64,000 nucleotides of DNA from NCBI GenBank assembly GCA_947579665.1, contig OX388341.1, positions 7,244,752 through 7,308,751 of the forward strand, given 5' to 3'. This stretch comes from Sympetrum striolatum. Lineage: Eukaryota > Arthropoda > Insecta > Odonata > Libellulidae. Positions within the stretch are counted from its first letter, which is position 1. Every line of letters starts with the position of its first letter. Positions 8,615-22,200 of this stretch are shown here, piece by piece. The notes below the pieces were generated by a model. It was not told where the DNA came from and did no database searches. It saw only the letters and a program-made list of their open reading frames with translations. Position numbers and translations under genes: made by a program.

Positions 8615-11600
8615 GAAAAAGAGAAGAGATATTCTCAATGATGGAGGATAAGACTAAGCTGAAGACAATCATTAGAGAGCATAATGAACTAGGATAGAAA
8701 GTTGGACAAAGGAGGGTATGCAAAACAGAATGAGTCTACTTTAAATTTATTCCTAAAAGTATTGCGAATCATGCATAGAATGATATATTGTGCCAATTAA
8801 TTTAAGAAATAGTATATTTGTTTTCATGATGATTTTTAACTAAATGATTTGTTTATTATTTCTACAGAAAAAGAGAAGAGATATTCTCAATGATGGAGGA
8901 TAAGAGTAAGCTGAAGACAATCATTAGAAAGCAGAATGAACTAGGATAGAAAGTTGGACAAAGGAGGGTACGCAAAACAGAATGAGTCTCTTTTAAATTT
9001 ATTCCTATAAGTATTGCTAATCATGCATAGAATGATATATTGTGCTAATTAATTTAAGTAAAAGTATATTTGTTTTCATGATGATTTTTAACTAAATGAT
9101 ATGTTTATTATTTCTACAGAAAAATTGAAGAGATATTCTCAATGATGGAGGATAAGAGTAAGCTGAAGACAATCATTAGAGAGCAGAATGAACTAGGATA
9201 GAAAGTTGGAAAAAGGAGGGTATGCAAAACAGAATGAGTCTATTTTAAATTTATTCCTATAAGTATTGCTAATCATGCATAGAATGATATATTGTGCCAA
9301 TTAATTTAAGAAATAGTATATTTGTTTTCATGATGATTTTTAACTAAATAATTTGTTTATTATTTCTACAGAAAAAGAGAAGAGATATTCTCAATGATGG
9401 AGGATAAGAGTAAGCTGAAGGCAATCATTGGAGAACATAATCAATCAGGAGACAATGTAGGTCAAAGGAGGGAATGCAAAACAGAATGAGTCTATTTTAA
9501 ATTTATTCCTAAAAGTATTGTGAATCATGCATAGAATGATATATTGTGCCAATTAATTTAAGAAATAGTATATTTGTTTTCATGATGATTTTTAACTAAA
9601 AGATTTGTTTATTATTTCTACAGAAAAAGAGAAGAGATATTCTCAATGATTGAGGATAAGAGTAAGCTGAAGGCAATCATTGGAGAACATAATCAATCAG
9701 GAGACAATGTAGGTCAAAGGAGGGAATGCAAAACAGAATGAGTCTATTTTAAATTTATTCCTATAAGTATTGCTAATCATGCATAGAATGATATTTTGTG
9801 CCAATTAATTTAAGAAATAGTATATTTGTTTTCATGATGATTTTTTTTACTAAATGATTTGTTTATTATTTCTACATAAAAAGAGAAGAGATATTCTCAA
9901 TGATGGAGGATAAGAGTAAGCTGAAGACAATCATTAGAGAGCAGAATGAACTAGGATAGAAAGTTGGACAAAGGAGGGTATGCAAAACAGAATGAGTCTA
10001 TTTTAAATTTATTCCTATAAGTATTGCTAATCATGCATAGAATGATATATTGTGCCAATTAATTTAAGAAATAGTATATTTGTTTTCAAGATGATTTTTA
10101 ACTAAATGATTTGTTTATTATTTCTACAGAAAAAGAGAAGAGATATTCTCAATGATGGAGGATAAGAGTAAGCTGAAGGCAATCATTGCAGAACATAATC
10201 AATCAGGAGACAATTGAGGTCAAAGGAGGGAATGCAAAACAGAATGAGTCTATTTTAAATTTATTCCTAAAAGTATTGCTAATCATGCATAGAATGATAT
10301 ATTGTGCCAATTAATTTAATAAATAGTATATTTGTTTTCATGATGATTTTTAACTAAATGATTTGTTTATTATTTCTACAGAAAGAGAGAAGAGATATTC
10401 TAAATGATGGAGGATAAGAGTAAGCTGAAGACAATCATTAGAGAGCAGAATGAACTAGGATAGAAAGTTGGACAAAGGAGGGTATGCAAAACACAATGAG
10501 TCTATTTTAAATTTATTCCTATAAGTATTGCTAATCATGCATAGAATGATTTATTGTGCCAATTAATTTAAGAAATAGTATATTTGTTTTCATGATGATT
10601 TTTTTTACTAAATGATTTATTATTTCTACAGAAGAAGAGAAGAGATATTCTCAATGATGGAGGATATGAGTAAGCTGAAGACAATCATTAGAGAGCAGAA
10701 TGAACTAGGATAGAAAGTTGCACAAAGGAGGGTATGCATAACAGAAAGAGTCTATTTTAAATTTATTCCTATAAGTATTGCTAATCATGCATAGAATGAT
10801 ATAATGTGCCAATTAATTTAAGTAATAGTATATTTGTTTTCATGATGATTTTTAACTAAATGATTTGTTTATTATTTCTACAGAAAAAGAGAAGAGATAT
10901 TCTCAATGATGGAGGATAAGTGTAAGCCGAAGGCAATCATTGGAGAACATAATCAATCAGGAGACAATGTAGGTCAAAGGAGGGAATGCAAAACAGAATG
11001 AGTCTATTTTAAATTTATTCCTAAAAGTATTGCTAATCATGCATAGAATGATATATTGTGCCAATTAATTTAAGAAATAGTATATTTGTTTTCATGATGA
11101 TTTTTAACTAAATGATTTGTTTATTATTTCTACAGAAGAAGAGAAGAGATATCTCAATGTTGGAGGATAAGAGTAAGCTGAAGACAATCATTAGAGAGCA
11201 GAATGAACTAGGATAGAAAGTTGGACAAAGGAGGGTATGCAAAACAAAATGAGTCTATTTTAAATTTATTCCTATAAGTATTGCTAATCATGCTTAGAAT
11301 GATATATTGTGCCAATTAATTTAAGAAATAGTATATTTGTTTTCATGATGATTTTTTTTCCTAAATGATTTGTTTATTATTTCTACAGAAAAAGAGAAGA
11401 GATATTCTCAATGATGGAGGATATGAGTAAGCTGAAGATAATCATTAGAGAGCAGAATGAAGTAGGATAGAAAGTTGCACAAAGGAGGGTATGCAAAACA
11501 GAAAGAGTCTATTTTAAATTTATTCCTATAAGCATTGGTAATCATGCATAGAATGATATATTGTGCCAATTAATTTAAGTAATAGAATATTTGTTTTCAT

Positions 11601-14600
11601 GATGATTTTTAACTAAATGATTTGTTTATTATTTCTACAGAAAAATTGAAGAGATATTCTCAATGATGGAGGATAAGAGTAAGCTGAAGACAATCATTAG
11701 AGAGCAGAATGAAGTAGTATAGAAAGTTGGTCAAAGGAAGGTATGCAAAACAGAATGAGTCTATTTTAAATTTATTCCTATAAGTATTGCTAATCATGCA
11801 TAGAATGATATATTGTGCCAATTAATTTAAGAAATAGTATATTTGTTTTCATGATGATTTTTAACTAAATGATTTGTTTATTATTTCTACAGAAAAAAAG
11901 AAGAGATATTCTAATGATGGAGGATAAGAGTAAGCTGAAGACAATCATTAGAGAGCAGAATGAACTAGGATAGAAAGTTGGACAAAGTAGGGTATGCAAA
12001 ACAAAATGAGTCTATTTTAAATTTATTCCTATAAGCATTGGTAATCATGTATAGAATGATATATTGTGCCAATTAATTTAAGTAATAGTATATTTGTTTT
12101 CATGATGATTTTTAACTAAATGATTTGTTTATTATTTCTACAGATAAATTGAAGAGATATTCTCAATGATGGAGGATAAGAGTAAGCTGAAGACAATCAT
12201 TAGAGAGCAGAATGACCTAGGTTAGAAAGTTGGCCAAAGGAGGGTATGCAAAACAGAATGAGTCTATTTTAAATTTATTCCTATAAGTATTGCGAATCAT
12301 GCATAGAATGATATATTGTTCCAATTAATTTAAGAAATAGTATATTTGTTTTCATGATGATTTTTAACTAAATGATTTGTTTATTATTTCTACAGAAAAA
12401 GAGAAGAGATATTCTCAATGATGGAGGATAAGAGTAAGCTGAAGGCAATCATTGGAGAACATAATCAATCAGGAGACAATGTAGGTCAAAGGAGGGAATG
12501 AAAAACAGAATGAGTCTATTTTAAATTTATTCCTAAAAGTATTGCTAATCATGCATAGAATGATATATTGTGCCAATTAATTTAAGAAATAGTATATTTG
12601 TTTTCATGATGAATTTTTTACTAAATGATTTGTTTATTATTTCTACAGAAGAAGAGAAGAGATATATCAATGATGGAGGATATGAGTAAGCTGAAGACAA
12701 TCATTAGAGAGCAGAATGAACTAGGATAGAAAGTTGCACAAAGGAGGGTATGCAAAACAGAAAGAGTCTATTTTAAATTTATTCCTATAAGCATTGGTAA
12801 TCATGCATAGAATGATATATTGTGCCAATTAATTTAAGTAATAGTATATTTGTTTTCATGATGTTTTTTAACTAAATCATTTGTTTATTATTTCTACAGA
12901 AAGAGAGAAGAGATATTCTCAATGACGGAGGATAAGAGTAAGCTGAAGACATTCATTAGAGAGCAGAATGAACTAGGATAGAAAGTTGGACAAAGGAGGG
13001 TATGCAAAACAGAGTGAGTCTATTTTAAATTTATTCCTATAAGTATTGCTAATCCATCATAGAATGATATATTGTGCCAATTAATTTAAGAAATAGTATA
13101 TTTGTCTTGATGATTTTTAACGAAATGATTTGTTTATTATTTCTACAGAAAAAGAGAAGAGATATTCTCAATGATGGAGGATAAGAGTATGCTGAAGACA
13201 ATCATTAGAGAGCAGAATGAACTAGGATAGAAAGTTGGACAAAGGAGGGTATGCAAAACAGAGTGAGTCTATTTTAAATTTATTCCTATAAGTATTGCTA
13301 ATCCATCATAGAATGATATATTGTGCCAATTAATTTAAGAAATAGTATATTTGTTTTCATGATGATTTTTTTACTAAATGATTTGTTTATTATTTCTACA
13401 GAAGAAGAGAAGAGATATCTCAATGATGGAGGATATGAGTAAGCTGAAGACAATCATTAGAGAGCAGAATGAACTAGGATAGAAAGTTGCACAAAGGAGG
13501 GTATGCAAAACAGAAAGAGTCTATTTTAAATTTATTCCTATAAGCATTGGTAATCATGCATAGAATGATATATTGTGCCAATTAATTTAAGTAATAGTAT
13601 ATTTGTTTTCATGATGTTTTTTAACTAAATCATTTGTTTATTATTTCTACAGAAAGAGAGAAGAGATATTCTCAATGACGGAGGATAAGAGTGCGCTGAA
13701 GACAATCATTAGAGAGCAGAATGAACTAGGATAGAAAGTTGGACAAAGGAGGGTATGCAAAACAGAGTGAGTCTATTTTAAATTTATTCCTATAAGTATT
13801 GCTAATCCATCATAGAATGATATATTGTGCCAATTAATTTAAGAAATAGTATATTTGTTTTCCTGATGATTTTTAACTAAATGATTTGTTTATTATTTCT
13901 ACAGAAAAAGAGAAGAGATATTCTCAATGATGGAGGATAAGAGTAAGCTAAAGACATTCATTAGAGAGCAGAATGAACTAGGATAGAAAGTTGGACAAAG
14001 GAGGGAATGCACAACAGAATGAGTCTATTTTAAATTTATTCCTATAAGTATTGCTAATCATGCAAAGAAAGATATATTGTGCCAATTAATTTAAGAAATA
14101 GTATATTTGTTATCATGATCATTTTTAACTAAATGATTTGTTTATTATTTCTACAGAAAAAGAGAATAGATATTCTCAATGATGGAGGATAAGAGTAAGC
14201 TGAAGACAATCATTAGAGTGCAGAATGAACTAGGATAGAAAGTTGGACAAAGGAGGGTACGCAAAACAGAATGAGTCTCTTTTAAATTTATTCCTATAAG
14301 TATTGCTAATCATGCATAGAATGATATATTGTGCTAATTAATTTAAGTAATAGTATATTTGTTTTCATGATGATTTTTAACTAAATGATATGTTTATTAT
14401 TTCTACAGAAAAATTGAAGAGATATTCTCAATGATGGAGGATAAGAGTAAGCTGAAGACAATCATTAGAGAGCAGAATGAACTAGGATAGAAAGTTGGAA
14501 AAAGGAGGGTATGCAAAACAGAATGAGTCTGTTTTAAATTTATTCCTATAAGTATTGCTAATCATGCATAGAATGATATATTGTGCCAATTAATTTAAGA

Positions 14601-15923
14601 AATAGTATATTTGTTTTCATGATGATTTTTAACTAAATAATTTGTTTATTATTTCTACAGAAAAAGAGAAGAGATATTCTCAATGATGGAGGATAAGAGT
14701 AAGCTGAAGGCAATCATTGGAGAACATAATCAATCAGGAGACAATGTAGGTCAAAGGAGGGAATGCAAAACAGAATGAGTCTATTTTAAATTTATTCCTA
14801 AAAGTATTGTGAATCATGCATAGAATGATATATTGTGCCAATTAATTTAAGAAATAGTATATTTGTTTTCATGATGATTTTTAACTAAAAGATTTGTTTA
14901 TTATTTCTACAGAAAAAGAGAAGAGATATTCTCAATGATTGAGGATAAGAGTAAGCTGAAGGCAATCATTGGAGAACATAATCAATCAGGAGACAATGTA
15001 GGTCAAAGGAGGGAATGCAAAACAGAATGAGTCTATTTTAAATTTATTCCTATAAGTATTGCTAATCATGCATAGAATGATATTTTGTGCCAATTAATTT
15101 AAGAAATAGTATATTTGTTTTCATGATGATTTTTTTTACTAAATGATTTGTTTATTATTTCTACATAAAAAGAGAAGAGATATTCTCAATGATGGAGGAT
15201 AAGAGTAAGCTGAAGACAATCATTAGAGAGCAGAATGAACTAGGATAGAAAGTTGGACAAAGGAGGGTATGCAAAACAGAATGAGTCTATTTTAAATTTA
15301 TTCCTATAAGTATTGCTAATCATGCATAGAATGATATATTGTGCCAATTAATTTAAGAAATAGTATATTTGTTTTCAAGATGATTTTTAACTAAATGATT
15401 TGTTTATTATTTCTACAGAAAAAGAGAAGAGATATTCTCAATGATGGAGGATAAGAGTAAGCTGAAGGCAATCATTGCAGAACATAATCAATCAGGAGAC
15501 AATTGAGGTCAAAGGAGGGAATGCAAAACAGAATGAGTCTATTTTAAATTTATTCCTAAAAGTATTGCTAATCATGCATAGAATGATATATTGTGCCAAT
15601 TAATTTAATAAATAGTATATTTGTTTTCATGATGATTTTTAACTAAATGATTTGTTTATTATTTCTACAGAAAGAGAGAAGAGATATTCTAAATGATGGA
15701 GGATAAGAGTAAGCTGAAGACAATCATTAGAGAGCAGAATGAACTAGGATAGAAAGTTGGACAAAGGAGGGTATGCAAAACACAATGAGTCTATTTTAAA
15801 TTTATTCCTATAAGTATTGCTAATCATGCATAGAATGATTTATTGTGCCAATTAATTTAAGAAATAGTATATTTGTTTTCATGATGATTTTTTTTACTAA
15901 ATGATTTGTTTATTATTTCTACA

Positions 15924-16175
15924 GAAAAAGTGAAGAGATATTCTACGCAACGAAGATAAGAGTAAGCTGAAGGCAATCATTGGAGAACATAATCAATCAG
16001 GAGACAAAGTAGGTCAAAGAAGGGAATGCTCAACAGAATGAGTCTATTTTAAATTTATTCCTATAAGTATTGCTAATCATGCTAAGAAAGATATATTGTG
16101 CCAATTAATTTAAGAAAAAGTATATTTGTTTTTTATCATCATTTTTAACTAAATGATTTTTTTATTATTTCTATA
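15924..16175 (+). repeat. Divergent TACGCAACGAAG-type B monomer
   Basis: A 252 bp B-type monomer with CTACGCAACGAAG at the usual double-ATG site, related to the two at 1209-1711. It follows a block that elsewhere (near 10.6 and 26.6 kb) continues with a GAAGAAGAG type C monomer. It therefore marks a recombination junction. Confidence 0.7.
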
Positions 16176-16879
16176 GAAAAAGAGAAGAGATATTCTCAAT
16201 GATGGAGGATAAGAGTAAGCTGAAGACAATCATTAGAGAGCAGAATGAACTAGGATAGAAAGTTGGACAAAGGAGGGTATGCAAAACAAAATGAGTCCAT
16301 CTTAAATTTATTCCTATAAGTATTGCTAATCATGCATAGAATGATATATTGTGCCAATTAATTTAAGAAATAGTATATTTGTTTTCGTGATCATTTTTAA
16401 CTAAATGATTTGTTTATTATTTCTACAGAAAAAGAGAAGAGATATTCTCAATGATGGAGGATAAGAGTAAGCTGAAGACAATCATTAGAGAGCAGAATGA
16501 ACTAGGATAGAAAGTTGGACAAAGGAGGGTATGCAAAACAGAATTAGTCTATTTTAAATTTATTCCTATAAGTATTGCTAATCATGCATAGAATGATATA
16601 TTGTGCCAATTAATTTAAGAAATAGTATATTTGTTTTAATGATGATTTTTAACTAAATGATTTGTTTATTATTTCTACAGAAAAAGAGAAGAGATATTCT
16701 CAATGATGGAGGATAAGAGTAAGCTGAAGACAATCATTAGAGAGCAGAATGAACTAGGATAGAAAGTTGGACAAAGGAGGGTATGCAAAACAGAATGAGT
16801 CTATTTTAAATTTATTCCTATAAGTATTTTTAATAATGCATAGAATGATATATTGTGCCAATTAATTTAAAAAATAGTA

Positions 16880-16881
16880 TA
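16880..16881. repeat. TA target-site duplication, left, Tigger copy 2
   Basis: TA before the second element, matched at 19265-19266. It sits at the same monomer position and in the same variant monomer (TATTTTTAATAATGCAT) as in copy 1. Confidence 0.93.
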
Positions 16882-16902
16882 CAGTAAAACCTCGATAACA
16901 CG
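16882..16902 (+). repeat. 5' terminal inverted repeat, Tigger copy 2
   Basis: Identical to 3178-3198; pairs with 19244-19264 at 19 of 21 bases. Confidence 0.93.
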
Positions 16903-17337
16903 TACTCGTTTAACACGAACCTCTCGATAACGCGAACAGTATCACGGTCCCGGCAGGAATGTATAGTGTCTTACGGGGTTTTGTTCGTTTAACACGAATT
17001 TCGGTTAAGACGAATTTCGAACAGTTTCCTCCATCCCTTGAATCATATAGTTCGCTTAAGGCGAACTGCCTGGCAGAATAAGAACCATGACTTTGAGGAT
17101 AATACGTTGCCTTGGTCCCTCGTTTTGAAACGATAACCCAAGACAATGTAGGGCATCCAATATAATAAGTAAGACACCCAAGAAAATGCAAGGAACCCAA
17201 TGAGATAGTGAGAATAGTAGGCAAGGAGTGAGTCAGGGAGTAAGTTTGGATGAATTTTCTTAGTCTTCTCGTGTCGACGACTATGAGTGAGTCTTTACTG
17301 AACATCTGTAGCTACAGGAACAAAATATCTTTTTGCA
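16903..17337. other. 5' noncoding region of Tigger copy 2
   Basis: Matches 3199-3633 except for the transition at 17091. It carries the same TTAACACGAA subterminal motifs at 16910-16919 and 16989-16998. The 131-codon minus-strand open frame here (16910-17305) differs from its twin by one residue and is treated as chance. Confidence 0.7.
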
Positions 17338-18841
17338 ATGAGCAAACAAAAGCTAATGTGTATTTATCTTCAAACGAAGCTTAAAATATTAAGTGAGGTG
17401 GAACGCGGAGCATGGAAGAAAACTCAGATTGCCCACAATTTTGGTATTCCAAAATCTCCTCATTGGTTTGACAACGATAATCAAAAATCACGAAAAAATT
17501 GATGAAGCGGCTGCATGAGAAGGTGTTGAGCTGAAAGGAAAGCGCATGTTTGGATCACATCTTAAGGACCTCGAAGATGAATTAATGGAATGGTTTAATC
17601 ACGTTCGAGTAGCAGACGTGCCTAGAAGTGGACCCGTTATACAGCAAAAGGCATTGTCAATTGCATCCAGTTTGGGAATGAACGACTTTAAGTGCTCCAG
17701 TGGCTGGCTGTGGCGATTCCAAAAACGTCATGGAATCTCTTCGAAAGTGATATGTGGGGAAGCAAATAAAGTGAACGAAGGAAGTGTGAATGAGTGGCTG
17801 GCTGATTTTGAACTTCTTCGAGAAAAGTACTCTCCTCGAGACGTTTTTAACATGGACGAAACGGGTGTATTTTATAACCTCTTGCCAAGCCGCACACGAA
17901 TTAAGGGAGAGAAATGCCATGGAGGCAGTCACAGTAAGCAGTGATTGACCGTTGTTCTCACTTGCAATTCGGAAGGAAGCTAGAAGTTACGATGGTGGGT
18001 GATTGGAAAATCGAGGAGCCCCGATGCTTCAAGCACATCGATCTTTCAAAGCTGCCCTACGATTACACCCACAACAAGAAGGCATGGATTGACGGCACTG
18101 CATTTCGTGAATGGCTCGTGCGATTTAATAGACGTATGGCTGCTCAGAATCGTCATGTGTTACTCACGATGGACAACTGCGCTGCCCACAACCTAAAAAA
18201 AATGTAGTTGACTAACATCAAGGTTTGGTTTTTTCCGCCAAACACGACCAATCCTTTGCAGCCATTGGATCAGGGAATCACCGCTCTACTGAAGAGGTAT
18301 TATCGGACTCATCTGGTACGAGCAGCGATCCTCGCAGCGGAAGGAAGTGTTAAATTAAGTTGGACTCTTTTGGATGCTATAAGAGCGATTGGAGCAGCTT
18401 GGGAATCTGTATTCGCAAAGCATATTAAAAGTTGCTTCGATAAGGCTTGGGCCCATAGTGATTTCGATTATGCTGTTGGACAAGGAGCGGCTACTGAAAA
18501 GGACACACCTGAGGAATGGGAGCTTATGCAAACACTTTCGTCGGCAATGGTAAGTATCGTGAGAATATCTCCGCAGTTTGAGCGTTGATTTTATCTTCTT
18601 TAAAACATCTTTAAATTGAGTTTTTGCTTAAAATTACCCGGTTGAGCTAACGTTTGAAGAATATTTGGAGTTCGACAATGATCTGGCCGTATGTTCCTTT
18701 CCTGACGAGGAAGTAAACGCGAATAGCGAAGAATCATCCTCGGATGAAAGTGAGGAGGAGTCGCTTAAGCCTCCAACCCGTGGAGAAGTCACAACGGATC
18801 TAAATGTGCTCCAAAGATATGCAGCAACGGCAAATGTTTAG
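17338..18841 (+). pseudogene. Transposase pseudogene, Tigger transposable element-derived protein 4-like, copy 2
   Basis: Same gene and same damage as the pseudogene at 3634-5137. Catalytic aspartates are at 17855-17857 (MDETG), 18172-18174 (MDNCAAH) and 18268-18270 (PLDQG). Lesions: net +1 frameshift within 17458-17467, TGA at 17516, TGA at 17942, TAG at 17981, -1 frameshift near 18017-18022, TAG at 18205. The predicted intron is 18550-18646, and the C-terminal exon ends at TAG 18839. The one coding difference from copy 1, at 17635, is the third base of a Pro-Val junction region and does not change the protein. No functional product is expected. Confidence 0.92.
18550..18646 (+). other. Predicted intron in Tigger transposase, copy 2
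   Basis: Same GTAAGT donor after ATG and same AG acceptor before CTAACG as in copy 1. It restores 64 codons of C-terminus. Inferred from reading frame only. Confidence 0.7.
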
Positions 18842-19243
18842 GACCTTTTCCGATAACTTAGATCGGATTAGACTTGACTGCATGGACCATTAGCACCCTA
18901 CTCTTCGGCAAAAGAATTTACATGATTTAGTTAAATTTAATAAAAGCTAAAATGTTGACTTTGAAGACTGGTTATTTTTTTAAATTTATGTAGTGCCTGA
19001 CTGTGATGTAAAATAAAAAAAATACCAATTTATTTTAAGTTTATTGCAAAAATAAAACTACGGAATATATTCACCTACCAATTGGTAAAGGAAGATTTAA
19101 TAGAGATTTTTGTGATCGATACTTAAACGTCAACATCATAATAGACGTCAGTATATCAGCAGGTATAATCGCACTTTTTTGCCGTGATACGGTTAACACG
19201 AATTTTTTTTAAACGCGAACACTTTGCCCGGTCCCTTGAGATT
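18842..19243. other. 3' noncoding region of Tigger copy 2
   Basis: Matches 5138-5539 except for the transition at 18993. AATAAA at 18939-18944 is the likeliest polyadenylation signal. Confidence 0.65.
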
Positions 19244-19264
19244 CGTGTTAGCGAGGGTTTACTG
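19244..19264 (-). repeat. 3' terminal inverted repeat, Tigger copy 2
   Basis: Identical to 5540-5560, ending GGGTTTACTG, followed by the TA duplication at 19265-19266. Confidence 0.93.
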
Positions 19265-22200
19265 TATTTGTATTCATGATCATTTTTAACTAAATGATTT
19301 GTTTATTATTTCTACAGAAAAAGAGAAGAGATATTCTCAATGATGGAGGATAAGAGTAAGCTGAAGACAATCATTAGAGAGCAGAATGAACTAGGATAGA
19401 AAGTTGGACAAAGGAGGGTATGCAAAACAGAATGAGTCTATTTAAATTTATTCCTATAAGTATTGCTAATCATGCATAGAATGATATATTGTGCGAATTA
19501 ATTTATGAAATAGTATATTTGTTTTCATGATGTTTTTTAACTAAATCATTTGTTTATTATTTCTACAGAAAGAGAGAAGAGATATTCTCAATGATGGAGG
19601 ATAAGAGTAAGCTGAAGACAATCATTAGGGAGCAGAATGAACTAGTATAGAAAGTTGGACAAAGGAGGGTATGCAAAAAAGAATGAGGTTATTTTAAATT
19701 TATTCCTTTAAGTATTGCTAATCATGCATAGAATAATATATATACGTCAATTAATTTAAGAAATAGTATATTTGTTTTCATGATGATTTTTAACTAAATG
19801 ATTTGTTTATTATTTCTACAGAGAAAGAGAAGAGATATTCTCAATGATGGAGGATAAGAGTAAGCTGAAGACAATCATTAGAAAGCAGAATGAAATAGGA
19901 TGGAAAGTTGGACAAAGGAGGGTACGCAAAACAGAATGAGTCTATTTTAAATTTATTCCTATAAGTATTGCTAATCATGCATAGAATGATATATTGTGCC
20001 AATTAATTTAAGAAATAGTATATTTGTTGTCAAGTTGATTTTTTTACTAAATGATTTGTTTATTATTTCTACAGAAGAAGAGAAGATATAATCTCAATGA
20101 TGGAGGATATGAGTAAGCTGAAGACAATCATTAGAGAGCAGAATGAAGTAGGATAGAAAGTTGGACAAAGGAGGGTATGCAAAACAGAATGATTCTATTT
20201 TAAATTTATTCCTATAAGCATTGGTAATCATGCATAGAATGATATATTGTGCCAATTAATTTAAGAAATAGTATATTTTTTTTCATGATGATTTTTAACT
20301 AAATGATTTGTTTATTATTTCTACAGAAAAAGAGAAGAAATATTCTCAATGATGGAGGATATGAGTAAGCTGAAGACAATCATTAGAGAGCAGAATGAAG
20401 TAGGATATAATGTTGCACAAAGGAGGGTATGCAAAACAGAATGAGTCTATTTTAAATTTATTCCTATAAGTATTGCTAAATACTTTAGCTATTGCTATAT
20501 AGTATTGCTAAATACTTTAATTTTTTTACTAAATGATTTGTTTATTATTACTACAGAAGAATTGAAGAGATATACTCAATGATGGAGGATATGAGTAAGC
20601 TGAAGACAATCATTGGAGAACATAATCAATCAGGAGACAATGTAGGTCAAAGGAGGGAATGCAAAACAGAATGAGTCTATTTTAAATTTATTCCTAAAAG
20701 TATTGCTAATCATGCATAGAATGATATATTGTGCCAATTAATTTAAGAAATAGTATATTTGTTTTCATGATGATTTTTAACTAAATGATTTGTTTATTAT
20801 TTCTACAGAAAAATTGAAGGGTTATTCTCAATGATGGAGGATAAGAGTAAGCTGAAGACAATCATTAGAGAGCAGAATGAACTAGGATATAAAGTTGCAC
20901 AAAGGAGGGTATGCAAAACAGAAAGAGTCTACTTTAAATTTATTCCTATAAGCATTGGTAATCATGCATAGAATGATATATTGTGCCAATTAATTTAAGT
21001 AATAGTATATTTGTTTTCATGATGATTTTTAACTAAATGATTTGTTTATTATTTCTACAGAAAAAGAGAAGAGATATTCTCAATGATGGAGGATAAGAGT
21101 AAGCTGAAGGCAATCATTGGAGAACATAATCAATCAGGAGACAATGTAGGTCAAAGGAGGGAATGCAAAACAGAATGAGTCTATTTTAAATTTATTCCTA
21201 AAAGTATTGCTAATCATGCATAGAATGATATATTGTGCCAATTAATTTAAGAAATAGTATATATGTTTACATGATGATTTTTAACTAAATGATTTGTTTA
21301 TTATTTCTACAGAAAAAGAGAAGAGATATTCTCAATGATGGAGGATAAGAGTAAGCTGAAGACAATCATTAGAGAGCAGAATGAACTAGGATAGAAAGTT
21401 TGACAAAGGAGGGTATGCAAAACAGAATGAGTCTATTTTAAATTTATTCCTATAAGTATTGGTAATCATGCATAGAATGATATATTGTGCCATTAATTTA
21501 AAAAATAGTATATTTGTATTAATGATCATTTTTAACTAAATGATTTGTTAATTATTACTACAGAAAAAGAGAAGAGATATTCTCAATGATGGAGGATAAG
21601 AGTAAGCTGAAGGCAATCATTGGAGAACATAATCAATCAGGAGACAATGTAGGTCAAAGGAGGGAATGCAAAACAGAATGAGTCTATTTTAAATTTATTC
21701 CTATAAGTATTGCTAATCATGCATAGAATGATATATTGTGCCAATTAATTTAAGAAATAGTATATTTGTTTTCATGATGATTTTTAACTAAATGATTTGT
21801 TTATTATTTCTACAGAAAAAGAGAAGAGATATTCTCAATTATGGAGGATAAGAGTAAGCTGAAGACAATCATTAGATAGCAGAATGAACTAGGATAGAAA
21901 GTTAGACAAAGGAGGGTATGCAAAACAGAATGAGTGTATTTTAAATTTATTCCTATAAGTATTGCTAATGATGCATAGAATGATATATTGTGACAATTAA
22001 TTTAAAAAATAGTATATTTGTATTCATGATCATTTTTAACTAAATGATTTGTTTATTATTTCTACAGAAAAAGAGAGGAGATATTCTCAATGATGGAGGA
22101 TAAGAGTAAGCTGAAGGCAATCATTGGAGAACATAATCAATCAGGAGACAATGTAGGTCAAAGGAGGGAATGCAAAACAGAATGAGTCTATTTTAAATTT

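Larger units (their letters stand above)
5561..16881 (+). repeat. 252 bp satellite array between the two Tigger copies
   Basis: About 45 head-to-tail monomers. Type B units alternate with A or C units near 6910, 7412, 7918 and 8420, giving a local 504 bp dimer period. Two stretches, about 8.98-10.6 kb and 14.27-15.9 kb, are near-identical with an offset of 5,289 bp (21 monomers). Shared markers include GAGTCTCTTTT at 8984 and 14273 and GACAATTGAGG at 10209 and 15498. A 230 bp composite monomer lies at 6622-6851. The last two monomers before 16881 are type A, and the final one is interrupted by the Tigger insertion. No gene is seen. Confidence 0.96.
16882..19264 (+). mobile_element. Tigger/pogo-type DNA transposon, copy 2 (duplicate of copy 1)
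   Basis: 2,383 bp, the same length as copy 1, exactly 13,704 bp further on. By eye only three differences were seen, all transitions: 3387 T/17091 C, 3931 T/17635 C and 5289 A/18993 G. Both ends, the TA site and the neighbouring monomer variants are the same, so this copy was made by array duplication and not by a second transposition. Confidence 0.95.

Noticed and set aside
16882..19264. Second independent Tigger transposition
   Set aside because: Same lesions, same TA, same flanking private variants and collinear downstream satellite. Segmental duplication explains all of it.
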